A stretch of DNA of 64,000 nt from Alphaproteobacteria bacterium (GCA_017308235.1 JAFKFL010000013.1:124001-188000), one strand, 5' to 3'. Positions 51,219 to 59,771 are shown, numbered from the stretch's first letter. Notes: generated by a model not told the origin, from the letters alone. Made by a program: numbers and translations.

Positions 51219-51249
51219 TGCATCGCTGCCTAGGGCAGCGACTGCATTT
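51219..51249 (+). terminator. Rho-independent terminator after the cyclase gene
   Basis: A 12-bp stem with one mismatch (51219-51230 with 51235-51246, centred on CTAGGG) followed by TTTC. It starts 4 bases after the cyclase stop and marks the left border of the RHS island. Confidence 0.7.
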
Positions 51250-51465
51250 CTATGAAGCTTTGACGTCCTATTCTCATCTTCGCATCAAATACAGCTCTTC
51301 TAGTATTCTAGGTATGCGTGCAAGATATTTGAACACGCACACACGCCATGCGAGCGTGCATTATTAAGTTTGCGTATAGGAGCCATCGATGATGGCTAAA
51401 GTGATAGTCGCGTTGCATCGGTGCGCCATCCTGTGTGCGCTTCATAGGGCAGATCCTGCGGGGGG

Positions 51466-52356
51466 ATGGCCAATATGCGAGTAAACGCCCTTGCTCTAGT
51501 GGCAGCAGTCGGTTGTCTAACGTCCATAATCTGCAGCAACGCGCAGGCACAGTGTCCCGCAGTGCCCAACCAGCTGGTCAATGGCCAGACCGCGGACGCC
51601 ACGCAGGTCATGGCAGATTTCAATGCCCTGCTTAATTGCCTAAATACCGGCCAGTTCGTTGACGCACCAAGTCCAACAAGGCAATTCACTGGCCCGGGCG
51701 GCGGCATCATCACGATGCAGAATCCCACCGCGACGGCAAACTACAATTATAACTTGCCGGCAACAGCCGGCAGCGCGGGCAACCTTCTTACATCCGGCGG
51801 TGGTGGCTCAAATCCCAACGTTTGGGTGTCGCTGAGCACAGACTTGCTCCTGACCGGAGCTGTGCTCGGTCTGGCGCCGACAACCGTAGCGGCCGGCAGC
51901 TACACGCTTTCCAACATTACGGTTGATGCAAATGGCCGTTTGACTACGGCTTCGAATGGGCCCAGCACAGGCACGTCGGGTCATGCGCTGCCGTTTCTCG
52001 ATGGTACCAATATATGGTCCGGCACGCAGACCTTCGGATCCATCGTCGGCACAGTCTCCACGCAGGCCGGGACAAGTTACACGCTTGCCGCGTCCGACTG
52101 CGGCACGACGATCCGCTTCACCAATGCGTCACCCACGGTGGTCACAACGCTCAACAGCCTGCCGATTGGCTGCGCGATCGCGATCGAGCAGGGAGGCAGC
52201 GGGCAGATCACTGTTACCGCCGGCATCAGCGCAACCCAGCACTCGGCGCACAACTTCACCAAGACTTACGGGCAATACGCAATCCTCGGTTTGTTTGTGG
52301 ACACTAATGCGGGTGGTGCGGCGGCCAATATCGTCATCACGGGCGATGGAGCCTGA
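51466..52356 (+). CDS. Secreted protein with a tail-fibre-like N-terminal module
   Basis: 296 residues (start at 51466 or at the in-frame ATG at 51475). A Sec signal (VNALALVAAVGCLTSIICSN, cleavage near AQA-Q) is followed by CPAVPNQLVNGQTADATQVM with FNALLNCLN, a motif found near the start of many phage tail and exported fibre proteins. The rest is Thr/Ser/Gly/Asn-rich and beta-like (TLSNITVDANGRLTTASNGP, GQITVTAGISATQHSAHNFT). It resembles adhesive or tail-fibre beta structure. First gene of the six-gene RHS island. No enzyme motif seen. Confidence 0.65.
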   Translation: MANMRVNALALVAAVGCLTSIICSNAQAQCPAVPNQLVNGQTADATQVMADFNALLNCLNTGQFVDAPSPTRQFTGPGGGIITMQNPTATANYNYNLPATAGSAGNLLTSGGGGSNPNVWVSLSTDLLLTGAVLGLAPTTVAAGSYTLSNITVDANGRLTTASNGPSTGTSGHALPFLDGTNIWSGTQTFGSIVGTVSTQAGTSYTLAASDCGTTIRFTNASPTVVTTLNSLPIGCAIAIEQGGSGQITVTAGISATQHSAHNFTKTYGQYAILGLFVDTNAGGAAANIVITGDGA

Positions 52357-52400
52357 GGGCACGTTTTTGATCACCGAATAGGTAGTACGGAGAAAATCCC

Positions 52401-53516
52401 ATGAGATTGAGATCGCTGCTGCCGATTTTGACCCTGGTCGGCTTCATCGTTGGAACAGAGGCTGATGCACAGCTTCTCTATGCCGGCGGTGAGGATATCG
52501 ATTTCCTGTGCAACAGTGGCGGCGGTTGCGTATCCAGCCTCGGTGGCGCCTTTCGAACAGGCTGGGCACGAACAGCCTACATGGTCGCCGGTTCATCGAC
52601 CGATCCCGCGACCAACCGGTTCGCGACGCCAACCTTCTCACCGAATTCAGCGCTTTGGATCCATGCTCAATTCTGCAATACGGCGACTAATAATCTGGCC
52701 AATGGATGTGGCAGTGTTGGTGTCGGCACGACCGCAAATGCTCAGATGCTGCGCATCTTGGACAGCAGCGGCAATCCCACGCTCATCGTCAGGGGAACCG
52801 GAAATCCCCAACAGGTTAAGATTTCGTCCCGAACGGCCGCCGGCGTGTTTACTGATCTGGTGACATGCTCATCAGCGTTCAACTTGTCACTGACTCAGCT
52901 GGACTTGTACATCAACTATGGAACGTCCGGAGAAGTCACGCTTTACAACAACAGTGCGCAGGTCTGTGATTATACCGGCAACGTCACCAACGGCGACGGA
53001 GCGACAACGCTCAATCAAGTGGAATTCGGCGGGCTCATTAGCGTCGGCTACGGCGCCTGGTCGGAAGTCATCATTGCCGGGTCTGACACGCGAGCCATGG
53101 CGCGATTTACCGCGAACACAGTGGGCAACGGCAACACGACCGGCTTCTCAGGCACCAATGTTTGTTCGGCGATCTGGAGCGCCGTATCCTTCAACGACAC
53201 TAGCTACGGTTTTTCAGGATCGACCAACGTGCTGCACGAATGCACGATCAATAGTTCGATTCCCGCCGGCAGCTATAACGTGCTCGCTCTGGTCATGAGT
53301 GCCCGGGCCCTTGTTGGCTCCAGCGGTCCGCTCCATTTGGATTTCGTCACGCGTATCGGCGGAACTGATTACACATCGAGCGATTTCGCACCGACGACGA
53401 GCTTCTCTAACATCGCTAACTATATTCAGACGGTTAATCCAGCCTCCAGTAGTCCGTGGATCGTGTCGGATTTCCAGGCGACGGGGTTCAACGTCGGCGA
53501 AAAGACGAAGCCGTGA
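52401..53516 (+). CDS. Secreted protein, concanavalin-like or surface-layer-like
   Basis: 371 residues with a signal peptide (MRLRSLLPILTLVGFIVGTE, cleavage near ADA-Q) and GGAGA 7 bases before the ATG. The mature protein is rich in Gly, Ser, Thr and Asn. Segments such as SALWIHAQFCNTATNNLANG, LTQLDLYINYGTSGEVTLYN and EFGGLISVGYGAWSEVIIAG suggest a beta-sandwich lectin- or LamG-like fold. Several Cys are spread through it. It has no evident catalytic motif. Its stop overlaps the GTG start of the repeat gene by four bases (GTGA), so they are co-translated. Confidence 0.65.
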   Translation: MRLRSLLPILTLVGFIVGTEADAQLLYAGGEDIDFLCNSGGGCVSSLGGAFRTGWARTAYMVAGSSTDPATNRFATPTFSPNSALWIHAQFCNTATNNLANGCGSVGVGTTANAQMLRILDSSGNPTLIVRGTGNPQQVKISSRTAAGVFTDLVTCSSAFNLSLTQLDLYINYGTSGEVTLYNNSAQVCDYTGNVTNGDGATTLNQVEFGGLISVGYGAWSEVIIAGSDTRAMARFTANTVGNGNTTGFSGTNVCSAIWSAVSFNDTSYGFSGSTNVLHECTINSSIPAGSYNVLALVMSARALVGSSGPLHLDFVTRIGGTDYTSSDFAPTTSFSNIANYIQTVNPASSSPWIVSDFQATGFNVGEKTKP

Positions 53517-53920
53517 GAGCGACTGATCTTGCCATGGTCGCAGTCCTGTTGGCGTCGCTAACCGACGCAGCGTCGGCACAAACACAGTTCAAAAGCTCGA
53601 AGCTATCGCCTGGAGCCGTGGTCCAAGGCAGTGGCTCCGAATCGTCCAAGCTTTCGCCCGGAGTTGTGCTGCAAGGCAACGGTTTTCAGTCCTCCGGCCT
53701 GAAGTCAGGGATCGTACTACAGGGGAACGGTGTGCAGTCCTCCAGCCTGAAGTCGGGGATCGTACTACAGGGGAATGGTGTGCAGTCCTCCAAGGTGTCA
53801 CCTGGCGTCGTTGTTCAGGGCGCGTCGCTTCAGTCGTCGAAAGTGAGCGTCGGGGTTGTCGTCCAAAGCGTGCCCGGCGGCGGCGGAGTCGTCGTGCGGG
53901 CGCCACTCACACACTGGTAG
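53513..53920 (+). CDS. Secreted protein of six 16-residue repeats
   Basis: 135 residues from the GTG at 53513. A signal peptide (ATDLAMVAVLLASLTDAASA) leads into six 16-residue repeats of the form SSKLSPGVVLQGNGFQ, covering residues 28-123; the invariant or near-invariant positions are Ser-Ser at 1-2, Gly at 7, Val/Ile at 8, Val at 9 and Gln at 11. The pattern suits a regular beta-solenoid in which each repeat is one coil. The tail is Gly/Val-rich. No family is known to me. It shares an operon with the preceding gene and lies ahead of the RHS protein. Confidence 0.7.
   Translation: MRATDLAMVAVLLASLTDAASAQTQFKSSKLSPGAVVQGSGSESSKLSPGVVLQGNGFQSSGLKSGIVLQGNGVQSSSLKSGIVLQGNGVQSSKVSPGVVVQGASLQSSKVSVGVVVQSVPGGGGVVVRAPLTHW
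53594..53881 (+). repeat. Six tandem 48-bp repeats within the solenoid gene
   Basis: The units begin at 53594, 53642, 53690, 53738, 53786 and 53834 and each encodes one 16-residue repeat. Units three and four share almost the whole DNA sequence (GGGATCGTACTACAGGGGAA occurs in both), the others are diverged, which suggests duplication by slippage. Confidence 0.85.
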
Positions 53921-53995
53921 AACGTAGTCGGTCACAATATTGGACGGAACGCACGTGGAAAGCGTCTCAGATGTGGTCCTGTCGGATGAATCGAG

Positions 53996-54319
53996 ATGAA
54001 AAAGACAACAAAGTCGCTCAACGATACCGCCGCACGTGACTGGGTAGATGATCGAACCCGTCGGGCACGGCGGTTCGTCGCGTCGTCGCTGCTGGTGCTG
54101 GCTGGCGCCTTCGTTCCTATCGAAGTCGGCGCTTCCGCCTCTTATTCCTACGACCCGGTCGGGCGAATCGCGGTGGCGCGATACGATAACGGCATGTGCG
54201 TCATCTACATCTATGACGCGAACGGTAATCGAACTTCACAGACCAATGCCAGCACTGGCGGTCCGGTAACGCCAACATGGGGCACCGGTACATTCGGTTG
54301 CTTCGTGTGGAGCCCGTAG
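53996..54319 (+). CDS. Small exported protein with two YD-type repeats
   Basis: 107 residues. A basic twin-Arg-containing start (RRARRFVASSLLVLAGAFVP) serves as a signal or anchor. The mature part has YSYDPVGRIAVARYDNGMCV and YIYDANGNRTSQTN, which match the RHS/YD-repeat consensus (Y-x-YD-x-x-GR). It is far too short to make the RHS shell. It lies 49 bp ahead of the full RHS gene and may be a remnant, a leader or a modulator of it. Confidence 0.6.
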   Translation: MKKTTKSLNDTAARDWVDDRTRRARRFVASSLLVLAGAFVPIEVGASASYSYDPVGRIAVARYDNGMCVIYIYDANGNRTSQTNASTGGPVTPTWGTGTFGCFVWSP

Positions 54320-54368
54320 CGCCCTGCGATTTGGATGCTGATCTGCTTGCGGTGCTTGGAGTATTCAT

Positions 54369-57300
54369 ATGGTGGCGCGCAAGATATTCACGTTAATCAT
54401 TGCCTTCGCGAGTATTGCGAGTTTGTTGCTGTGGCACAGTGCGAGTTACGCCCAGACGGCAACAGCAGTGGCGGCGCCGAACGAAATTGCTGCAACCGAG
54501 GCGATCCGAAACGCTCGCTTGGCAGAGCCCCTGATAGCCACCGCGCCGACGACAGCCCAAGAAGACCAGGAGCTGGCGCAAGCATTGGAGACCTTTTCTC
54601 GAAGAGCTCAGCCGGACGATCTCAGCGCGCTAACCGCGTACCTCTCGAAGTATCCTCATTCCGGTTGGGCGCCGGCGATATCTGCCAATCTTGGCCTTTC
54701 TTATCTGCACCAAGGCTATTACTCGAAGGCGATCGATGCTTGGCAGCGCGCCTGGCGTGAGGGGAAGAACGCCACAGCCCCGGACGCGAAGGCGGTCGTC
54801 GACCGCGCCGTCGGCGAACTGGCCCTGACCTATGCCTCGCTCGGGAAGATACCTGAACTGAAGGCTCTGTTCTCGGACATAGGCAGTCGACCGATTGCAG
54901 GCTCTGCCACCGAACTGATCCAGACGGCGCGCGAGACCCTGACTGTTTCGGAGAAGGATCCGCAACACCTCTTCAATTGTGGTCCGCTCGCCCTTCGCGC
55001 GTTGATGCTGCTCAAGGGCGCTTCTGCCAACGAGGTCTCGTCCCTGGCCTGGTACAAAGCAGGCGTGAACGGGACGAGCCTGTCCGAGGTGGCCGGGCTC
55101 GCCGACAAAGCGAAGTTCAAATATCGATTGGTCTATCGCTCGGCCGGTCAGCCCGTGCCTGTGCCGTCGGTCGCGCACATGAAGGTCGGACACTTCGCGA
55201 CGATCGTTGGAGAGAATCATGGACGGTATCTTGTCCAGGATTCGGCTTTCTCCAACCAGACGCTTGTCATGCCGCAGGAAGCGTTGGACGGCGAAGGCAG
55301 TGGCTACTTCCTCGTACCGGCAGACATGCCGCAGAAACCGGGCTGGCGTGCCGTTCCATCGACCGAGGCCGGGCGCATTTGGGGAAAGGGCAACACCAAC
55401 GGATTGGAGCCTGATGCCGCTGCGACCGACATCTCGGCGAATCCAGACAACAACTGCCCGCTTTGTGGCTACAACATCAAGGAATCGAGCGTAGCCGTGT
55501 CACTTGCGGACACACCGGTGGGTTATGCGCCGCCGATCGGCCCACCCGTCAAAACGAGGATCACCTACAATCAGCGCGAAGATAGCCAGCCAGCCAACTT
55601 CAGCTTCTACAATGTTGGCCAAAAGTGGACGCTGAACTGGATTTCCTACGTAACGGATGATCCCAGCAACGTCGGCCTCAACGTCACACGCTTCCCGGCA
55701 GGCGGCGGCTCCTTCCAATACTCCGGCTACAACAGCGCGACTGGTCAGTTCAGCGCTCAAACCAATGATGGCTCCATCTTAGTCAGGACGTCGGCTTCAC
55801 CGATCACCTATCAACATCGGCTGGGCGACGGGAGCATCGAGATCTATTCACAGTCGGACGGCAGCGCGAGCTATCCACGCAAGATCTTCCTTACCCAGAT
55901 CGTCGACCCGCAAGGCAATGCGCTCACGCTGAACTATGATGGGCAACTCAGGCTAACGTCCATCACCGATGCCACGGGACGGCAGACCACCTTCAGCTAT
56001 GGCATCGCCACTCGACCGCTCCAGGTTACCCAGATCACCGATCCCTTCGGTCGGAGCGCGGTCCTTACCTACAACGCCAACGGAACCTTGGCGTCCATCA
56101 CCGACATACTCGGCCTGAAGTCGTCTTTCGGCTATGACGCGAACCAGCTCGTCAACTCACTGACGACGCCCTACGGCACGACGACCTTTGCCTACACGGC
56201 GCCGGGCACTTCAGCGCCGCCACGCTTCGTGCAGGTGACCGATCCACTTGGCTACAGCGAGCGCGAGGAATGGCTGGAGCCGTCGCCCACTCCGACGAGC
56301 GACCCCGCGGCGACCGTGCCGACCGGCATGGCGACGTTTAACCTCTACCTCGAATGGCGAAACAGTTTCCATTGGGACAAGAACGCTTACGTCGTCGCAG
56401 GCTGCACACCAACTGGCGGCTGCGACTACACCAAGGCCCGCATGAGGCATTTCACGCACTGGGCAACCAACAGTAGCCTCAAGGCGACGGCGCTGGAGAG
56501 CGAGAAATATCCGCTCGAGAATCGCATTTGGTACGATCTCCCCGGCCAGACGAGTACCCTCTATAGCGGCACCTATATGCAGCCGTCGGCGATTGGCCGC
56601 GTTCTTGACGACGGCACGACCCAGCTTCGTAAGTTCTCGTACGATACAGCTGGCTATTTCAATCTGACCCAATCGATAGATCCGCTGGGCCGCACGACAA
56701 ACTTTGCCTATTCCAACCAGATCGATCTCGTGGCCGTCAATCAGGTGACAGCCGCTGGCGCACAAACGATCGCGCAGTACATCTACAACTACCATCATCG
56801 TCCGCTTATCTACCTTGATGCAGCCGGGCAGATGACAAGCTTTGCCTACAATGCAGCAGGGCAGCTCACATCCACCACTAATCCCCTCGGCCAGACGACA
56901 AGCTATCAGTACGACACCGCGCACAATCTCAGCACGGTCACCAACGCCAACAACGCCCCCGCGGCGACCTACACCTACGATTCGTTCGCCCGCGTCAGGA
57001 CCTTCACCGACTCGGAGGGCTGGACGGTTACCTACGATTACGATACGGCGGACAGGGTCACCAAGGTCACGTACCCCGACGGCACGACCGACACCTACAC
57101 CTACGACAAGCTCGACCTCGTCTCGTACCAGGACCGCCAACTCCGCACCTGGACCTATACGTACGACGCCAACCGTCGTCAGACGTCTGTCACCGACCCT
57201 TCCGGCAAGACAACGCAGTACGGCTATAACAATGCCGGTCTGCTCACGAGCCTGACCGACCCCAAGACGAACGTCACGAACTGGACCTACGATGTGCAGG

Positions 57301-59105
57301 GCCGGCTGACCGGCAAGCAGTACCCTGACACCAGCACCGTCACCTACACCTACGAGAACACGACCAGCCGCCTCAAGTCGGTGAAGGACGCGCTGAACCA
57401 GGTCAAAACCTACGCCTACGCCAAGGACGATCTGCCGACAGGCATCACCTACACCGGCGCGGTGAACCCGACGCCCAACGTCAGCTTCACCTACGATCCC
57501 TTCTTCCCGCGCCTGGCCTCGATGACCGACGGCACCGGCACGACGCCCTACACCTATGTGTCGATCGGCTCCCTGGGCGCGCTTCAGCTGCAGCAGGAGA
57601 GCAGCCCGCTCACCAACAGCGCGATCGCCTATGCCTATGACGAGCTGGGCCGGCTGGCCTCGCGCACCGTGTCAGGTGCGGGCGCCGAGACCTTCCACTA
57701 CGACGCCATCGGCCGGCTGATCACGCACGCGAGCGACCTCGGCGCCTTCACGCTCGGCTACCTCGGCCAGACGGGCCAGCTCGCGAGCCGCACGCTGGCC
57801 AGCAGCACGCTCGCCACGACCTGGAGCTACCTGCCCAATGCCGGCGACCGCCGTCTCTCGGGCATCAGCAACACCGGCCTCACGGCGGGCCAGTTCTCCA
57901 ACTACACCTACACCACGACACCAGAGAACCAGACCACCGGCATCACCGAGAGCAGCGACGCATCAGCCGTCTATCCCGTCGCGGGCACGCAGACCGCGAC
58001 CTACAACAACCTCAACCAGCTCACCAACCTCTCGGGCCAGGCGCTGACCTTCGACGCCAACGGCAACCTGACCTCGGACGGACAGCGCAATTACACCTGG
58101 GACGCCGAGAACCGTCTGGTCGGCATCAGCTATCCCGGCGTGTCGGGCAAGGCGACCGCCTTCACCTACGACGGACTCGATCGGCGCGTGTCGATCGCCA
58201 GCACGCCGGCAGGCGGCGGCAGCGCGACCACGACGTCGTATCTCTGGTGCGGCTCCGACATCTGCCAGGCGCGCAACGCCAGCAACACACCGATCAAGGG
58301 CTACTACGATGAAGGCGAGTTCATGCCCGGCTCGCCGGGCCAGCCCTACTACTACGGCATCGATCAGATCGGCTCGGTGCGCCGCGCCTTTGCCAGCGCC
58401 TCAAGCGCACCGGCCTATTCCTACGATCCCTATGGCGCGCCGCTGCAAAGCACCTCGCCGGCTACCGACTTCGTCTATGCCGGCATGTTCTACAACGCCG
58501 ACAGCGGGCTCTATCTGACGCGATATCGGGCTTACGATTCAGTCGTGGGCCGATGGCTATCGCGAGATCCCCTTGGAGAAGCAACCACAAGTCCGATGGG
58601 AAACCTCTACACCTATGTTGGAGGGCGGCCGACCAATACAACGGACATTTCCGGATTGGTGGCTTCTAGCCCTGCGCAAGCTGGACCGTCATCGGGAGGT
58701 CAAAGTTGCTCTGATGGCGGCTCCTCCGCAGGACCCCAGCTAGCCCAACTACTAGGGCCACCCCCCGTCTTCTTCGGTCGGCCGCCAGTGGTGTTGCCTC
58801 GGCCAGTTACCCCACTTGAGGAACTTCCGCCAGGATCATCCGGCGGCCTCGGGGCAGAGCGCAGTTTTCCCCGCTCCTACAATAAACAGCAACCAGAAGG
58901 AACCCCGTGCCTTTACTGTGGTGAACCTACCACAAAAGAACCGGGCCCTAATCAATTGCAAGGCGATCACATCGTCCCAAAGAGCCAGGGCGGCAACAAC
59001 ACGCCGGAGAACTACGCTCCATCCTGTCGGACTTGCAATCTGCAAAAAGGCCCTCGTACACCGAAAGAATGGTACAATAAACTAGGCCCTGGAGGCGAAG
59101 GTTGA
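54369..59105 (+). CDS. Exported RHS polymorphic toxin with C39-like protease domain and HNH nuclease tip
   Basis: 1578 residues in these parts. Residues 1-28: Sec signal. About 60-140: TPR-like helices (WAPAISANLGLSYLHQGYYS). About 190-320: C39-type papain-like domain with Cys204 (LFNCGPLALRALMLL), His275 (KVGHFATIVGENHGRYL) and Asp291. About 375-480: FHA/filament-like RHS entry domain (ITYNQREDSQ..., GQKWTLNWISYV). About 490-1430: a long run of YD repeats, closing with the RHS core end motif LYLTRYRAYDSVVGRWLSRD and YTYVGGRPTN. The last 145 residues or so are a variable tip: Pro/Gly linker then an HNH nuclease with PCLYCGEPTT, GDHIVPKSQGGNN (Asp1533, His1534) and SCRTCNLQKG; the CxxC pairs should bind zinc. 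No PAAR or VgrG is attached, so it leaves by Sec. GGAG is placed 8 bases before the ATG. The cognate immunity gene follows directly. Confidence 0.93.
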   Translation: MVARKIFTLIIAFASIASLLLWHSASYAQTATAVAAPNEIAATEAIRNARLAEPLIATAPTTAQEDQELAQALETFSRRAQPDDLSALTAYLSKYPHSGWAPAISANLGLSYLHQGYYSKAIDAWQRAWREGKNATAPDAKAVVDRAVGELALTYASLGKIPELKALFSDIGSRPIAGSATELIQTARETLTVSEKDPQHLFNCGPLALRALMLLKGASANEVSSLAWYKAGVNGTSLSEVAGLADKAKFKYRLVYRSAGQPVPVPSVAHMKVGHFATIVGENHGRYLVQDSAFSNQTLVMPQEALDGEGSGYFLVPADMPQKPGWRAVPSTEAGRIWGKGNTNGLEPDAAATDISANPDNNCPLCGYNIKESSVAVSLADTPVGYAPPIGPPVKTRITYNQREDSQPANFSFYNVGQKWTLNWISYVTDDPSNVGLNVTRFPAGGGSFQYSGYNSATGQFSAQTNDGSILVRTSASPITYQHRLGDGSIEIYSQSDGSASYPRKIFLTQIVDPQGNALTLNYDGQLRLTSITDATGRQTTFSYGIATRPLQVTQITDPFGRSAVLTYNANGTLASITDILGLKSSFGYDANQLVNSLTTPYGTTTFAYTAPGTSAPPRFVQVTDPLGYSEREEWLEPSPTPTSDPAATVPTGMATFNLYLEWRNSFHWDKNAYVVAGCTPTGGCDYTKARMRHFTHWATNSSLKATALESEKYPLENRIWYDLPGQTSTLYSGTYMQPSAIGRVLDDGTTQLRKFSYDTAGYFNLTQSIDPLGRTTNFAYSNQIDLVAVNQVTAAGAQTIAQYIYNYHHRPLIYLDAAGQMTSFAYNAAGQLTSTTNPLGQTTSYQYDTAHNLSTVTNANNAPAATYTYDSFARVRTFTDSEGWTVTYDYDTADRVTKVTYPDGTTDTYTYDKLDLVSYQDRQLRTWTYTYDANRRQTSVTDPSGKTTQYGYNNAGLLTSLTDPKTNVTNWTYDVQGRLTGKQYPDTSTVTYTYENTTSRLKSVKDALNQVKTYAYAKDDLPTGITYTGAVNPTPNVSFTYDPFFPRLASMTDGTGTTPYTYVSIGSLGALQLQQESSPLTNSAIAYAYDELGRLASRTVSGAGAETFHYDAIGRLITHASDLGAFTLGYLGQTGQLASRTLASSTLATTWSYLPNAGDRRLSGISNTGLTAGQFSNYTYTTTPENQTTGITESSDASAVYPVAGTQTATYNNLNQLTNLSGQALTFDANGNLTSDGQRNYTWDAENRLVGISYPGVSGKATAFTYDGLDRRVSIASTPAGGGSATTTSYLWCGSDICQARNASNTPIKGYYDEGEFMPGSPGQPYYYGIDQIGSVRRAFASASSAPAYSYDPYGAPLQSTSPATDFVYAGMFYNADSGLYLTRYRAYDSVVGRWLSRDPLGEATTSPMGNLYTYVGGRPTNTTDISGLVASSPAQAGPSSGGQSCSDGGSSAGPQLAQLLGPPPVFFGRPPVVLPRPVTPLEELPPGSSGGLGAERSFPRSYNKQQPEGTPCLYCGEPTTKEPGPNQLQGDHIVPKSQGGNNTPENYAPSCRTCNLQKGPRTPKEWYNKLGPGGEG

Positions 59106-59582
59106 ATGGCTGACCAGTTGGTGAAGGTACGATTTGAACTCGACTCATCCGATTGGCATGGCCACGGTAGCGAAACGCTTTGGGCTGCGCCGATCACAAC
59201 CGATCCCGGTCATTTTCGAATTGCTAATTCGCCTTTCTTTACAAAGGGCATCAACCACCAGGACGTGGTCGAAGCCGTAGCCGGTGAAGACAGAAGGGTT
59301 TTTGAGTTCAATCATGTGGCTAAGAGAGCAGGTCACTCGACATATATGCTTATAATCGAAGCCGACGAGGCCACGTTTCGTCCTTACTGGAATATGCTCG
59401 AAGAAAAGGGGTGTACTTACGAAAGTACGCACATCGTTCTCAGCATGGGAAGGCGATTGCTGCTGTCCGTAGACGTCCCTCCTTCCGCGAATATTCTTGA
59501 AGTTTTTAATGTGCTCGAACGAGGCGAGGCTGACAGCGTCTGGCTGTTTCAACAAGGATATGCGTACCTACCAAAACAGTAG
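59106..59582 (+). CDS. DUF4265-type immunity protein
   Basis: 158 residues, ATG directly after the TGA of the RHS gene. VRFELDSSDWHGHGSETLWA, FRIANSPFFTKGINHQDVVE and KRAGHSTYMLIIEADEATFR match DUF4265, a family known next to polymorphic toxins as a predicted immunity protein. It is cytoplasmic, small and acidic, as expected of an antidote that would guard the producer against the HNH tip. Its GC looks lower than that of the RHS core, a usual mark of swapped tip/immunity cassettes. Confidence 0.8.
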   Translation: MADQLVKVRFELDSSDWHGHGSETLWAAPITTDPGHFRIANSPFFTKGINHQDVVEAVAGEDRRVFEFNHVAKRAGHSTYMLIIEADEATFRPYWNMLEEKGCTYESTHIVLSMGRRLLLSVDVPPSANILEVFNVLERGEADSVWLFQQGYAYLPKQ

Positions 59583-59670
59583 GCGGCGGTCACTGCGCCG
59601 CTGCCTTCAGCGATGAGGCGATAGGATTGACTGGCCACCGTGCTGTGAGTTGAGCACTGTAGAAAGGGGC
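59583..59670 (+). other. Short gap before the cyclase relic
   Basis: Immediately after the immunity gene GGCGGTCACTGCGCCGC can pair imperfectly. Nothing else seen. Confidence 0.35.
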
Positions 59671-59769
59671 AAGGATTCCTACCTCAGCTCGATAGTTTTC
59701 GCTCGTGCTGCCAGGACGAGACGTTGAAAAAGCAGGTCGCTCGCAGCCTGCGCAACGCCGGGCTCAACC
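59671..59769 (+). pseudogene. Decayed copy of the 3' end of a cyclase/TPR gene
   Basis: This stretch aligns base by base, with a few gaps, to 51113-51211 at the end of the cyclase gene: both contain AAGGAT-CCTACCTCA, GCCAGGACG/TTCCAGGACG, TTGAA-AAGCAGGTCG and AGCCTGCGCAA-GCCGG. Translated, LKKQVARSLRNAGL here corresponds to LKKQVADSLRKAGF there. No full gene is present. It is therefore the scar of a second copy of the cyclase 3' end on the far side of the RHS island. Confidence 0.75.
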
Positions 59770-59771
59770 GA

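Noticed and set aside
51466..53920. Prophage or tailocin remnant
   Set aside because: Tail-fibre-like motif only; proteins carry signal peptides and there is no capsid, terminase, baseplate, lysis or integrase gene.
56211..57140. A 309-codon minus-strand frame inside the RHS gene
   Set aside because: A shadow of the YD-repeat coding sequence, rich in Val and Gly.
56600..58500. Regular repeats within the RHS gene taken as a CRISPR-like array
   Set aside because: They encode YD repeats in one frame with no constant repeat/spacer units; no cas genes.
54369..59105. Type VI secretion effector
   Set aside because: No PAAR, VgrG, Hcp or adaptor domain or gene; the protein has a Sec signal peptide.
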